From a virus, in IMG/VR virus record IMGVR_UViG_3300021090_000037, positions 1-47,704 of that record: a DNA stretch of 47,704 nt; one strand, given 5' to 3'. The notes beneath the pieces are model-generated. The model saw only the letters and a list, made by a program, of their open reading frames with translations. It did no database searches and had not been told where the DNA came from. Below, piece by piece: positions 1-8,375 of the stretch. A program made the translations under genes and the position numbers. Positions within the stretch are counted from its first letter, which is position 1. Every line of letters starts with the position of its first letter.

Positions 1-144
1 GTATTGGAACGGTCCAAGGGAACCGGAGGCGGTGAAAACCACATCCGAGCCGACGGCTTTATACGTCCCGGACGTCTGCGCGGAGGAAGAGATGGTCGTT
101 GCGGTCCCCCCCGTCGTATACCCATTTCCGTTCGCGATCTGGGT
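1..144. repeat. Terminal direct overlap, left copy
   Basis: These 144 bases recur at 47562-47704. The only difference is a G-run at about 18-20: GGG here, GG in the right copy. This left copy keeps the junction-spanning gene in frame and the right copy breaks it, so the difference looks like a sequencing or assembly slip. The repeat shows the contig closes to a circle of about 47,561 bp. A real terminal repeat cannot be excluded, but a cut inside a coding sequence points to a circularised or permuted assembly. Confidence 0.9.
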
Positions 145-279
145 GATGTCGGAGAGGTTATTGTTCGTCGCCACAGGAGCAGAATTGGTCAGGGCGACCT
201 TAAAGACATGAGAGGCGAAGTTGATTTCGCCCTCATATACACGCTCGATAAACCCCTGGAATTTGTTGAACGCGACCAT
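1..279 (-). CDS. Structural protein, N-terminal 93 codons (continues at 47561)
   Basis: Minus-strand gene starting at ATG 279 with MVAFNKFQGFIERV. It reads through base 1 and continues at 47561 down to the stop at 47424, giving 138 residues. The joined product has the pattern of a common small phage structural protein: an LKVAL-like strand (here FKVALTNSAPVATN), LSDITQIANGNGYTTGG, then GPFQYAVLYDD and GWWDYGSS. I recognise this as a conserved virion protein but cannot give an exact role. It lies between the capsid-associated genes and the 600-residue virion protein. Its start abuts the stop of the 110-residue gene upstream. Confidence 0.85.
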   Translation of the reverse strand, partial: MVAFNKFQGFIERVYEGEINFASHVFKVALTNSAPVATNNNLSDITQIANGNGYTTGGTATTISSSAQTSGTYKAVGSDVVFTASGSLGPFQY

Positions 280-611
280 TAGTAGTCATCCCCTCCCTCA
301 TCGGAGTCAATCATCGCGGTTAGGTCGGCGATCCCGGACGGCGCAGTCGTCGCAGCCATATTCGGCTTGCCCTCGAGGTCGATTTCAACCCTCCCGGGGA
401 AGGTTTTCGTCGGGCGAGTTTTGCCCTTATCCTTCTCATAATCCCACGGGGAGTCGTAGTCGGTTCCCTTATACGGAGCCCGAACGGATTTGATCGTCCC
501 GTTCGCGGTGACCTGCACCTGTTTGCCGATGCCGAAGTCGGAAAGGTTCGTCTCCGGCTCCACCGCCATTTCGAGGCACTCGCCCCCGTATTCCTTCTTA
601 GAGATGTACAT
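279..611 (-). CDS. Small capsid-module protein
   Basis: 110 residues in the late structural operon, with no family recognised. It begins MYISKKEYGGECLEMAVEPE and ends in an acidic stretch (IDSDEGGDDY). The middle is polar and charged (DYEKDKGKTRPTKTFPG) with no membrane segment. Position three genes after the major capsid gene suggests a head accessory or head-completion role, by context only. Its stop touches the start of the next gene, which suggests coupled translation. Confidence 0.75.
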   Translation of the reverse strand: MYISKKEYGGECLEMAVEPETNLSDFGIGKQVQVTANGTIKSVRAPYKGTDYDSPWDYEKDKGKTRPTKTFPGRVEIDLEGKPNMAATTAPSGIADLTAMIDSDEGGDDY

Positions 612-623
612 GGGAATGGCTCC

Positions 624-968
624 TTAAACGTAGAACATTGCTCCGGTGACTTGATCGGCGACGACAGCGGTGGTGTCCGCATCGGTCCCGACATTCGTGA
701 TGGCGTAGGCGATGCCGAGGGTAAATTGCACGCTCGCCGGCATGGGGAGGTTGAGAGTTGTGAGGGCGGGAATGGGGATGGTTTGGACGGGAATATCCGT
801 GCCAACGGTTGGGGCTGAGGCTTTATCGTACAGCTTAAGGAAAGCTATTGCCGCTCCCGTATTCCCGACCATGATGCCTAGGATCTTCCCCGGCGTGGCT
901 TTTACCGAGACAGGGTTAGTTGTCGCGGCGGATTTAATCCGGACCCTGTTACCAGCTTCCATGGTCAT
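624..968 (-). CDS. Putative head decoration or accessory protein
   Basis: 114 residues, largely beta-type sequence (NRVRIKSAATTNPVSVKATPGKILGIMVGN, then AIAFLKLYDKA and TVGTDIPVQTIPIPA). This pattern is typical of small trimeric phage surface or decoration proteins that follow the capsid gene. I assign no exact family. It is the first gene after the intrinsic terminator at 985-1014, so its level probably depends on read-through from the capsid operon. Confidence 0.7.
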   Translation of the reverse strand: MTMEAGNRVRIKSAATTNPVSVKATPGKILGIMVGNTGAAIAFLKLYDKASAPTVGTDIPVQTIPIPALTTLNLPMPASVQFTLGIAYAITNVGTDADTTAVVADQVTGAMFYV

Positions 969-984
969 TTAGACCTCCAGATAG

Positions 985-1014
985 AAAAAAAGGGAGGGGC
1001 GCAAGCCACCTCCC
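985..1014 (-). terminator. Intrinsic terminator after the capsid genes
   Basis: On the minus strand a stem GGGAGG(T)GGC pairs with GCCCCTCCC (one bulged base) around the tetraloop TTGC and runs straight into seven T residues (985-991). It lies between the 125-residue gene and the 114-residue gene, so it can boost capsid over distal tail transcripts, as in other phages with a partial terminator after the capsid gene. Confidence 0.8.
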
Positions 1015-1050
1015 CCATTCACGCGAGACAAGAAGAATAGAAACCGCCGA

Positions 1051-1428
1051 CTAGGTCGGCACGATCGTCGAGCCGGTGATCACTGCCTGTGACCAGAAGG
1101 CGATAACCCACCAGTTACCCTTCAAGAACTGAAGCGTCACAGTGTCGCCGGCGGTTGAAAGGGTCAGGACGGCGGAGACTGGCGAAGCTCCGGCAAAGTT
1201 GGCCGGGGTGAGCACAGCCGAACCGCCGTCGACCGCATGGACGAGGCGCTTGATCTGCCCCTCTATACCATCAGCGAGGGTAAGTGCGTTCGCACCGGTC
1301 GAGGTGAAGTAGGTCGTTTCGGTGAGGATAGAAACCGCACCAGGACCGGTCATTTCATCGTAAGACCCAGTCACCTTGCCGAGGGTCTTGCAGTCCTTCA
1401 ACTCAGAGTCGAAAAGATTTTGGCGCAT
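1051..1428 (-). CDS. Capsid-associated protein
   Basis: 125 residues, 12 bases after the major capsid gene and in the same operon. The N-terminus is MRQNLFDSELKDCKTLGKVTG. The body alternates short beta strands with Gly/Ala/Thr (GAVSILTETTYFTSTGANALTLADG, VLTLSTAGDTVTLQFLKGNWW), as in small virion surface proteins. Position between capsid gene and terminator implies high late expression and a head role; decoration or head-fibre protein is possible. Confidence 0.75.
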   Translation of the reverse strand: MRQNLFDSELKDCKTLGKVTGSYDEMTGPGAVSILTETTYFTSTGANALTLADGIEGQIKRLVHAVDGGSAVLTPANFAGASPVSAVLTLSTAGDTVTLQFLKGNWWVIAFWSQAVITGSTIVPT

Positions 1429-1440
1429 AGATCGCTCCTC

Positions 1441-2688
1441 CTACAGACCGATAACGGTCGCGGTGAAGTTGCCGTGGTAGTTCATGGTCAGGCCACCACG
1501 GTCAACCTGGATGGAGCATTCGGTTTGGAAGAACCCTCTCCGCACGTCCTCGTCGTCGGCCTGGACGTCATCCTTCGACTTCGTGTCGCGATTTTTCATC
1601 GCAACGTAACGGAGAGAGTCGAAGTCGATATAGAACGCGGAAGACGTATACTTCCCATGCACGTTCATGAGCGGGTGGGAACGAAGGTAAACGCTCCCCT
1701 GCGGCATGCGGAAGCGCATGAACTCGAAGCCGAAGACCTTGACCGGCCCGACGTAGTTGATGTCGGAGTTCGTGTCCGCCGCCACCATCTTGTTGAAGGT
1801 GTTGAGGTAGTTGTTTCCGCAGAAACCAATACGCTCATCGCCGCCACCCGTTTCGTAATCAAACATCGGGTAGAGGGCGTCCAGCATCGTGTTGACGGTG
1901 TTTGTCGTGCCGGAGAAGATGGTCGTGCGGTTCGCCGGAATGAAGTCCCGAAGGCCACCCATATACCGGAGAGGTTTCCCGTTCGTGCCGGTGGTCTCGA
2001 ACTTCTGGCCGTAGAGGATGGACCACTCGATCCCTCGCGCATGATCGAAGGTTTTACGCTTCTTGTCATTGCTCCAGGCGTTGCCGGTCCGGAAGTTGGT
2101 CTGGTCGGTCGTGCCGGTGAGTTCGTAGGTGTCCTTGAAGATCTGCGTCAGGTTGGAGTATTTGATGGGATTACGGGAGACCGCCTGCGGAGCAGGGGTA
2201 CCTTCGGCATAGGCCGAGCCCATCAGGGTGAGCTTGTCGTTGGTAGAAAGCGACACAGCGGTCGAGCCGGCGACACCACGCTCCGCCTGGAACTGGGTGA
2301 CGGACAGGACCTGGATGACCCGCATCACCTCGTCGTTGTGGGTCGTCGTTTCGGTCTTCTCCACCCGGACGAGATCGCCGGGCTTCAAGTGCGTCGCAAG
2401 ACCCCATTGGGCGTCCGGAGTCGTCGCATCTGGATCGGTGGAGTTCACGTTGATGGTGGTCTCGGCGGAGGTGTGCGAAGCGGAGACATTAAGTCTCACG
2501 TTCACATTCGGCTCGTCCCACCAGGAGAACTCGGGGTCGTCCGTCGTGCGTTTCTTCGCCCGGGAGGTGAGCGCGTAGATCGGGCTCGCTCCGTTCGGGT
2601 TCCGAAACATGATCATCTCACGGAAGTTCTTCGGGCGTTCATCGGTCCCGAAGTCACCCGTCGAGCGCAGGCCAGCAACAGCAGCCAT
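1441..2688 (-). CDS. Major capsid protein
   Basis: 415 residues, directly downstream of the putative scaffold gene and upstream of small head proteins, the classical capsid position. The sequence fits the HK97-fold/SU10-type capsids of podoviruses: N-terminal FGTDERPKNFREMIMFRNPNG, a DPEFSWWDE motif near residue 50, a beta-rich middle (TKTTTHNDEVMRVIQVLSV-type), TGTTDQTNFRTGNAWSNDKKRKTFDHARGI-type helices, and a C-terminal QTECSIQVDRGGLTMNYHGN strand. The family name is from recall of these motifs. No protease gene is apparent nearby and no cleavable extension is obvious. Confidence 0.85.
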   Translation of the reverse strand: MAAVAGLRSTGDFGTDERPKNFREMIMFRNPNGASPIYALTSRAKKRTTDDPEFSWWDEPNVNVRLNVSASHTSAETTINVNSTDPDATTPDAQWGLATHLKPGDLVRVEKTETTTHNDEVMRVIQVLSVTQFQAERGVAGSTAVSLSTNDKLTLMGSAYAEGTPAPQAVSRNPIKYSNLTQIFKDTYELTGTTDQTNFRTGNAWSNDKKRKTFDHARGIEWSILYGQKFETTGTNGKPLRYMGGLRDFIPANRTTIFSGTTNTVNTMLDALYPMFDYETGGGDERIGFCGNNYLNTFNKMVAADTNSDINYVGPVKVFGFEFMRFRMPQGSVYLRSHPLMNVHGKYTSSAFYIDFDSLRYVAMKNRDTKSKDDVQADDEDVRRGFFQTECSIQVDRGGLTMNYHGNFTATVIGL

Positions 2689-2713
2689 TTAGTCCCTCAT
2701 GTAGAAAGGAGTT

Positions 2714-3619
2714 CTATTCGTCGCCGGCCCGAAGCTGGGCGTTGAGGAAATCTAGGCCGGCAAGGCTTCCGCCAGATCCTTGTCCCGTGGAGGGAGCTGA
2801 CGCACCCGCAGGGGTAAACGGGCGGGGTTGACCGCGTCGCACACCCGGACGGGCAGGGGCATTAGCTTTCGCCGGAAGGGGGAGTTTGAGGATGGTATGG
2901 GCGGTCTCGCCGAGAAGCTTGATGAACTCTTTCTTCTCCATCGTGGGGTTGAGCCCACGGAGGGTGATAGCAAGATCCTTCAACGGCTTCACATACTTCT
3001 CATCCTTAAGCGCAGGGAAGTCTCCGTAGAAACCGTCATGCACTTCCCGCGTCCGGGTTGTTAGGTCAACGAGGTTCGCAACGACCGTTGGAAGGGTCGC
3101 TTGGAGCGCCTGGTTCACCTGCACCATGGTCAGGAGGAAATTCTTGGCGTCACGCTTCTCGATGAACTCCGCAACCTCCGGAGCGAAACCGAGTGCCTCA
3201 GCCGTTTTGGGGTCGATCTTGAAATGCGTCGTGGCGAGGTTGCCGATGATCGCATCCGCGTTAGCGGCGACAAACTCCTCGATGTTCACGGAGGGCTGAG
3301 GCTGTTCCGTGGCACCGGGTTGCGCAACAGGCTGCTGGGTCTGCTGCACGGGAGGGACTGTAGTGGCAGGGGGAGTTACGGGCTTAACTTCCGTAACGGG
3401 AACCTTAGGGGCAGGTGCGCCGGAAAGGTCCTGAACGACAGGAGGTGCTTTCGCTGCGGGAGGGACAGTCGTCGCGGCGGGTTTCTCCGTACCGGCCGAC
3501 ATGTCGCTTTCATTTAGGTCGACTGGATCGTCCCCGCCTTCGCCGAAGCTCAGGTCGAGGCCACCTTCGTCGAAACCGAAATCGATCGCGCCGTCGTCTT
3601 CACCTTCATTCGTCATCAT
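2714..3619 (-). CDS. Putative scaffolding protein
   Basis: 301 residues between portal and capsid genes. Composition is scaffold-like: an acidic N-terminus (EGEDDGAIDFGFDEGG), a long Pro/Ala/Thr/Val linker (residues about 45-105), a helical charged middle (about 110-230) and a basic C-terminal patch (PARPGVRRGQPRPF). It would guide procapsid assembly and leave before DNA packaging. The start at 3619 overlaps the stop of the 103-residue gene; ATG at 3616 is an alternative. Identification rests on position and composition. Confidence 0.7.
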   Translation of the reverse strand: MMTNEGEDDGAIDFGFDEGGLDLSFGEGGDDPVDLNESDMSAGTEKPAATTVPPAAKAPPVVQDLSGAPAPKVPVTEVKPVTPPATTVPPVQQTQQPVAQPGATEQPQPSVNIEEFVAANADAIIGNLATTHFKIDPKTAEALGFAPEVAEFIEKRDAKNFLLTMVQVNQALQATLPTVVANLVDLTTRTREVHDGFYGDFPALKDEKYVKPLKDLAITLRGLNPTMEKKEFIKLLGETAHTILKLPLPAKANAPARPGVRRGQPRPFTPAGASAPSTGQGSGGSLAGLDFLNAQLRAGDE

Positions 3620-3917
3620 TGGACGTCTCCATGGCTACAGAAAACTCATTGATTATACTCTCCGGAATGCCCATCACGTACTCGTACGTCTCGGCTTCAC
3701 GGAGATCAAGGTTCACGGCCAAGAGGGCGTCCAGAGAACCAGCGGACATTTGGCGCATTCTTACACGCCACGCATGGTCCTGGAGAACACTACAAAGGTA
3801 CTGCCATCCTGGGGTAGAAACAAGCGCTCTAAGCTTCGCGATTACCTCCCGTTTCTGAGCGGAGTCTTTTTCGGAAGGGGTCATTCCCTCGTAAGGGTCA
3901 GGCGGCAAGTCGGCCAT
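3606..3917 (-). CDS. Small protein between portal and scaffold
   Basis: 103 residues, predicted mainly helical (SEKDSAQKREVIAKLRALVSTPGWQYLCSVLQDHAWRVRMRQ), ending acidic. It overlaps the portal gene by 20 bases at its start and the scaffold gene by 14 at its end, so all three are probably co-translated. No family recognised; a head-assembly chaperone or packaging co-factor is possible from context. Confidence 0.7.
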   Translation of the reverse strand: MADLPPDPYEGMTPSEKDSAQKREVIAKLRALVSTPGWQYLCSVLQDHAWRVRMRQMSAGSLDALLAVNLDLREAETYEYVMGIPESIINEFSVAMETSNDDE

Positions 3918-5859
3918 CGGCGTTTCCTATCGGGAGCGGTCCTTGCCCTGGGATCTGGCGAAGGAGGTTGGGATTGGAGGAGGCCGCAGCTTCAGGAAGG
4001 GGTATATCTCCCGGAGCGGGCTGCTGTCCGGGCTGCATCACCTCGATTTTGAATCGGTCGATGTTGCGGATACCGGCGAGCTGTGCAATGTAGGCGAAGA
4101 TCTTCCCGATGTCGTACTTCATGGCGATAGGCGCGGAAGTCATGATGGCTTGGAGAAGCTCCTTCCAGAGGTTCACCTGTGCCATACGGTCAAGGGGGAA
4201 GGTCCCGTCGATCGCGACGAAGTCGAAATTCCCGGCGATGAGCTGGGGGTTGACCTGGAGAAAGGCTGCGCCGGCATTCATGGCAAGGTCGCCGACAACC
4301 CGGACCTTCATGTCAGCATCGAAGTATTGCTGGGAGTTCATGACGATCTGGGAGGCGAAGTCCTCGAACCCGAGGCAGGACATGTATTCGGTCGTAACCT
4401 TTTGCCGCCCTGCAGAGGCTGTGTTGGAGGAGCGAATCTCCGTCGCGGTCCGCCGTCCCGATTTAGTCTGCGTCCCGGTCATAGCATCACTCACGCCATG
4501 GGCTCGTTCGCCGATCCCGACCATCGTGTTCATGTCGGAGACATGGGTGCGGGTGACGTCCATGACGTTGAGCTGTTGCACCGCATCGCCTGGGGTAAGA
4601 CGTGCGCCGGGGCGGAGACGGATAAGCCCGCCTGGAAGCGGGTCGGTTAGGTCCTTCATGTTGACTTTTGAAGGGTCGACGACGAGGAGGTTATTCAACG
4701 CGGCGCGGACGTTATACATGTGAGCGTTGAACAGCCAGTCCATCGTGGTCTGCACGCCCTTGTTGATCTCCGGAAAGCCTCGGTTCGACAGGGCATAGGC
4801 ATCGGGCTCCATCTCGTTGACGGAGAACGGGTACCGGCAGTGCATCGCGCCGAAGGGCTGAGCTCCGATGATCGTTTTCCAGTCGGCGGTTATGGTGAAG
4901 ACCCACTTAGTCGGGTAGGTCGACCCCCCGAGCTTCCAATCTGCGGGGACGAGCTGGACGAAGACCTCATATATCGGGACGATATCAGGGTGAGTTGGGG
5001 AGTCAGAGAAGTCCCGGGCGTAGGCGATATCGAGGTCGATCGCGTCGTCAGTCGGGCGCTCGACGGAGGAATCCTCCCCCCGGTCGTCCATGAAGCGCGG
5101 GAGGATCTTTGCATCGATCGCGTCCAGGTTCATGTAGAACCCATCACGCTCACGTTGTTTGATCGTTAACCACGACAACCGCTGGCGAGTTCCGCAGTAC
5201 TGCCCCTTTTGGAAGTCCCGCATGGCTACGCGAGGGTCGGGGAGGAAGTCGCGTGGGTGACAGTTGAATGCAGCGTTGCCGGTGTAGCCTTGAACCGTGG
5301 AGGTCTGCATCTCCTCGCCAAGATCTGCGCCGGTAAGCTCATCGTATAGGGGGACGATCTCGGTTACCTCCTGGATATCATTCATCCAGTAGTTCCCGAT
5401 GATGCCTGTCCCGTTCTTCGCGGTGTCGTAGAGCCAGGAGTAGATGTTCGGCCCCATCCTCGCGCCACGGTACTGGTAATCGATGAGGGCTTCAACCGCC
5501 ATACACTGCTGTTGGGTCTCGCCGTGCCTCCCGTCGAACTGGAAGATCGGGGTCCGGGACATGAACACGGAGGCCATGTAAGAGAAGGCCGACATAGTCA
5601 CGCCGTAGGTGTAGGGGACCTTGATCGTCGTGAAGCTCGGCTTCCCCTTTACCTCACGGTTATTCCGCCTCCGGGTGTCCGCGTCGGACTCCGGGATGTA
5701 GGCGACCATTTCGTCTTCCGCCTCAGTCCATTTTTTTCTTTTATCCTGGAACTTGCGCTCCGAGAACTTCATGAACCTCCGACACTCGTTGAGGATGAAG
5801 TCATGGAGGGGGGTTCCCCGGCGGATATCTCTACGGGACAGGCTCGGCATTAGGGGCAC
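3898..5859 (-). CDS. Portal protein
   Basis: 653 residues, the size of a podovirus portal. It forms the dodecameric channel at the capsid vertex through which DNA enters and leaves. Features seen: an N-terminal charged helix (NECRRFMKFSERKFQDKRKKWTEAE), then KVPYTYGVTMSAFSYMASVFM near residues 85-105, a DYQYRGARMGPNIYSWLYDTAKNGTGI segment typical of P22-like portals, and a C-terminal helical region. It follows the large terminase gene with a 10-base overlap and precedes the scaffold. ATG at 5850 is a nearby alternative start. Confidence 0.88.
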   Translation of the reverse strand: MPLMPSLSRRDIRRGTPLHDFILNECRRFMKFSERKFQDKRKKWTEAEDEMVAYIPESDADTRRRNNREVKGKPSFTTIKVPYTYGVTMSAFSYMASVFMSRTPIFQFDGRHGETQQQCMAVEALIDYQYRGARMGPNIYSWLYDTAKNGTGIIGNYWMNDIQEVTEIVPLYDELTGADLGEEMQTSTVQGYTGNAAFNCHPRDFLPDPRVAMRDFQKGQYCGTRQRLSWLTIKQRERDGFYMNLDAIDAKILPRFMDDRGEDSSVERPTDDAIDLDIAYARDFSDSPTHPDIVPIYEVFVQLVPADWKLGGSTYPTKWVFTITADWKTIIGAQPFGAMHCRYPFSVNEMEPDAYALSNRGFPEINKGVQTTMDWLFNAHMYNVRAALNNLLVVDPSKVNMKDLTDPLPGGLIRLRPGARLTPGDAVQQLNVMDVTRTHVSDMNTMVGIGERAHGVSDAMTGTQTKSGRRTATEIRSSNTASAGRQKVTTEYMSCLGFEDFASQIVMNSQQYFDADMKVRVVGDLAMNAGAAFLQVNPQLIAGNFDFVAIDGTFPLDRMAQVNLWKELLQAIMTSAPIAMKYDIGKIFAYIAQLAGIRNIDRFKIEVMQPGQQPAPGDIPLPEAAASSNPNLLRQIPGQGPLPIGNADGRLAA

Positions 5860-7340
5860 CCTCCAACTCTTACGAGGGGGTTGAAATTTTCATCGAGTTC
5901 GTCGTCTTGTTCCTCAACCTCCGCCGTAGCGAGGCCATCTATGCACATGGCGACGGCGTCGAGGACGTCATCGTGCGTGACGGCGGGGTAGTCGGTATAT
6001 TGGTCGATGAACTCGGAGTGTTGGGGTAGGACATAAAGCATACCCTGGGAGGCGGGGCCCGACAAGGCGTCGACGATACGGGAACGCTTGGACCGCGTGT
6101 CGGGGGTCTCGTCGATCTCGGTGTATTCGCGGCGAAGGAGCATGGCCTTGGAAAGGAGCCAGGCGAGAGTGCTCTGATACCCGGTGGGCTCCACTCGCAT
6201 TTTCTTCGGCCGCCAACGGGAGCGCATTTCGAAGAAGGTCTTTATGCTCCATTCGGGATCGTGACCCCGGGACATCTTGTAGTCGAGGAGGTAGTAGGCG
6301 CCACGGTAGTATCCTACGCAGGCGAAGACCTCGAAGTCCTTGTTGATATTCCCCCGCTCGAGCTGTGCCTTCGACGGTTTCGGGACGGGGTCGACGGACA
6401 TGACCTTCCACATTTGGTGTATGGGAAGGTCTTCCATGTCGTAGTACTTCAGCCACTCGACCTTGAAGTCGGAGGTCTCCGCTGTGACGAGCTTGCACTC
6501 CATCTCCTTAGCGAAGAGGCTCTTCTTATTTCGAGCTATCGCCCCGATTTTCTTGCGCCTCAGCATCTGCGTGGGGAAGCGATACTCCCAGGCGGACTCT
6601 TGGAAGTCGAGAGGGAGGTCCTCGGTGTCGAACGTCCAGCACCCCTGGCGGACGTTATACCATTCTGGGTCCTTCAGCGCCTGCATCGAGGCGTCTTGTG
6701 GGTGGAACGGGGTTTGGAGCATCGCGAGCATGGCGTTCTCGTTCTCGGTCTCCGGGGCGAGGGAGTTGACGAGGGCGCCGAGGATTTTGTCCTCGATCTT
6801 CAGGCGCTGCTCGGGGGAGGCGGTTGATTCCTCATCGTACGCGTCGTCAACGACGATAAGATCCGGGCGGTAATCGTCAACGTTAATGCCGCGATGAGAA
6901 CCGTGAATACCCATTCCGAGGACCCAGATAGAATGGCCCAGGAGCTTATGGCGAATCTCGAGGGTATCATTGTTCCAGGTGTTCCCGATCTCGAGGTGGT
7001 AGGCTGTCCGGAACCGCTCGTTTGTTTCAATGACCTTCTTAATCCACCCGACGGATTGGAGGGCTTTCCTCTCGCTCGCGCCGATGTAAAGGATCGTCCG
7101 GGATAGTCCGTAGGCGATGCGTCGGATTGTGAAGACCCGGCAGCGGGTTGTTTTTGCGGAACCTCTGTACATCTGGAGGTTAAGCAGGCGGACCTTCGTG
7201 CTCTCCAGGGGCGCCCAGACTCGGCTCTCGAAGTTGGGGAATGGATCGCGAAACGTGTTCGGGAACCACGAACGACAAAAGAAGCGGTAATCAACCGCTC
7301 CTAGTTCGACAACTTCCCGCAGGTCTGGGAGGAGGACCAA
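5850..7340 (-). CDS. Terminase large subunit
   Basis: 496 residues. The packaging motor ATPase and nuclease docks on the portal and cuts and pumps DNA. Walker A is RGSAKTT (residues about 59-65), Walker B is DLIVVDD (160-166) followed by AYDEES, and an LAMLQTPF motif near 230 fits the coupling region. The C-terminal RNase H-like nuclease shows SVDPVPKP (about 315) and HDDVLDAVAM near the end. The N-terminus is intact. It sits directly upstream of the portal gene. The small terminase lies 3 kb away, separated by lysis and small genes. Confidence 0.92.
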   Translation of the reverse strand: MVLLPDLREVVELGAVDYRFFCRSWFPNTFRDPFPNFESRVWAPLESTKVRLLNLQMYRGSAKTTRCRVFTIRRIAYGLSRTILYIGASERKALQSVGWIKKVIETNERFRTAYHLEIGNTWNNDTLEIRHKLLGHSIWVLGMGIHGSHRGINVDDYRPDLIVVDDAYDEESTASPEQRLKIEDKILGALVNSLAPETENENAMLAMLQTPFHPQDASMQALKDPEWYNVRQGCWTFDTEDLPLDFQESAWEYRFPTQMLRRKKIGAIARNKKSLFAKEMECKLVTAETSDFKVEWLKYYDMEDLPIHQMWKVMSVDPVPKPSKAQLERGNINKDFEVFACVGYYRGAYYLLDYKMSRGHDPEWSIKTFFEMRSRWRPKKMRVEPTGYQSTLAWLLSKAMLLRREYTEIDETPDTRSKRSRIVDALSGPASQGMLYVLPQHSEFIDQYTDYPAVTHDDVLDAVAMCIDGLATAEVEEQDDELDENFNPLVRVGGCP

Positions 7341-7342
7341 TG

Positions 7343-7564
7343 TTATTCCTCGTTGATAACGACGGGCTTCCCCGTCTTTTTCTCGATATCGGCGTTGACC
7401 TCCCCCGCGAGCATTTCGGAGATGCCTTTGACCCGGTGACCTCCGCCGTCAATGGGCTCCCCGTCCCGGTTCATGATTGGGGCTTGCTCAGGGTGGTCAA
7501 GATCCACGACCCGATAGATCTCGCGATCCCGCCGCTTTTGCCCTTCCTTCACGCCGGCTCTCAT
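7343..7564 (-). CDS. Small late protein
   Basis: 73 residues, highly charged (MRAGVKEGQKRRDREIYRVVDLDHPEQAP), no membrane segment, no family recognised. Its start overlaps the stop of the 47-residue ORF by an ATGA, and it ends two bases before the large terminase gene, so it is translated with the terminase. A packaging-related function is only contextual. Confidence 0.65.
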   Translation of the reverse strand: MRAGVKEGQKRRDREIYRVVDLDHPEQAPIMNRDGEPIDGGGHRVKGISEMLAGEVNADIEKKTGKPVVINEE

Positions 7565-7704
7565 TTCTTCTTCCCTCCAAATGGGTTTCTTCCGGGAGCT
7601 TTTGGGGGGATCTTCTTCCCCGCCTTGGCAACGGGAGCTTTCTTCGTCGGGGGAGTTTCTTCATTCACCTCCCCCTCGACATTGTAGATGGGTTTCTTCG
7701 CCAT
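7561..7704 (-). CDS. Short basic late protein with RNPF tail
   Basis: 47 residues: MAKKPIYNVEGEVNEE, a Lys/Pro/Ala-rich middle (PPTKKAPVAKAGKK), and the tail PGRNPFGGKKK. It is intrinsically disordered by composition. The RNPF sequence also occurs in the 377- and 277-residue virion proteins (38114-40080). ATGA overlap with the next gene supports translation. Function unknown. Confidence 0.6.
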   Translation of the reverse strand: MAKKPIYNVEGEVNEETPPTKKAPVAKAGKKIPPKAPGRNPFGGKKK

Positions 7705-7714
7705 CGTTTCGACC

Positions 7715-7909
7715 TCAAGCAGCCGGAGAGGGCGGGGAGTTCTTCACATCGTCCTCGCTGACGGTGAAGGACAGTTCTCCATGGATGTAGAAGATGCGGG
7801 GGGAATCTCCCGGCTCCATCCGGTGCTCCTGGACGTTGTCGCCCATCTTGTTGTGGCCGATGATGATGACCGGGTGACCGGCAGGGTGGACGGTGATTGC
7901 AGTGGTCAT
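7715..7909 (-). CDS. Small late protein of unknown function
   Basis: 64 residues, beginning MTTAITVHPAGHPVIIIGHN and ending VKNSPPSPAA. The middle reads as short beta strands (RIFYIHGELSFTVSEDDV). No signal or membrane segment. Its start overlaps the end of the holin-like gene by four bases. Function unknown. Confidence 0.6.
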   Translation of the reverse strand: MTTAITVHPAGHPVIIIGHNKMGDNVQEHRMEPGDSPRIFYIHGELSFTVSEDDVKNSPPSPAA

Positions 7910-8190
7910 GCGGGATTTCCTTCTACTGCGGTCGGGGCGGTGGTCGTTTGCGCCGCCTGGATTTGGTTTACAGTAACTTCGTTCCGGGCTGCACGGGAGC
8001 CGAGGGCGAGGCCGAGACCCCCCATGGCGACCGTGTTGATGATGGTCAGGGTCTCGGGGGTCAGGTTGATCCCCCAGAAGGTATGGACAACTCCGGCGAT
8101 CAGGCCGATGGCGAGGGTGAGGAGGGACACGCCCTCCGTCTTCCCCGGGAGCTGGCCGGTTAGTTTGTCGAGGATGGTCGGGTTATTCAC
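7906..8190 (-). CDS. Holin-like membrane protein
   Basis: 94 residues with two probable membrane segments: SLLTLAIGLIAGVVHTFWGI (about 22-41) and TIINTVAMGGLGLALGS (about 49-65), separated by NLTPETL, and a polar C-terminal tail. Size, two-segment topology and closeness to the amidase gene fit a holin that opens the inner membrane for the endolysin. The WGI-x-LTPE turn is seen in several holin-like families. It could be another small membrane protein, since I cannot match a holin family exactly. Confidence 0.6.
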   Translation of the reverse strand: MNNPTILDKLTGQLPGKTEGVSLLTLAIGLIAGVVHTFWGINLTPETLTIINTVAMGGLGLALGSRAARNEVTVNQIQAAQTTTAPTAVEGNPA

Positions 8191-8375
8191 TGAAGCTGCT
8201 CCGGGTTTACGGGGATTAAAGGAGTTCTGTCATTTGGGCAGGGGTCGGGAGCCTCCTTAAGGGGGTTGTCCCCTACACTCCCGTCTCCTCCCAGGATGAA
8301 GAACTCCTTCTCAAAACCACATAGCGGGCAGCGGAAGCTACTCACTATAGGTCCTCGCTTTTCTTTGCGCCGCAA
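8187..8375 (-). CDS. Small zinc-ribbon-like protein
   Basis: 62 residues with FRCPLCGFEKEFF near the N-terminus (CxxC) and a second Cys further on (DPCPND), suggesting a small zinc-binding knuckle. Basic N-terminus (MRRKEKRG). It overlaps both neighbours by a few bases. The fourth ligand is not obvious, so zinc binding is tentative. Function unknown. Confidence 0.55.
   Translation of the reverse strand: MRRKEKRGPIVSSFRCPLCGFEKEFFILGGDGSVGDNPLKEAPDPCPNDRTPLIPVNPEQLQ

Noticed and set aside
1237-2745. 502-residue plus-strand ORF
   Set aside because: Lies opposite the major capsid gene; Arg/Val/Glu-rich composition and no motif; a shadow of capsid codons.
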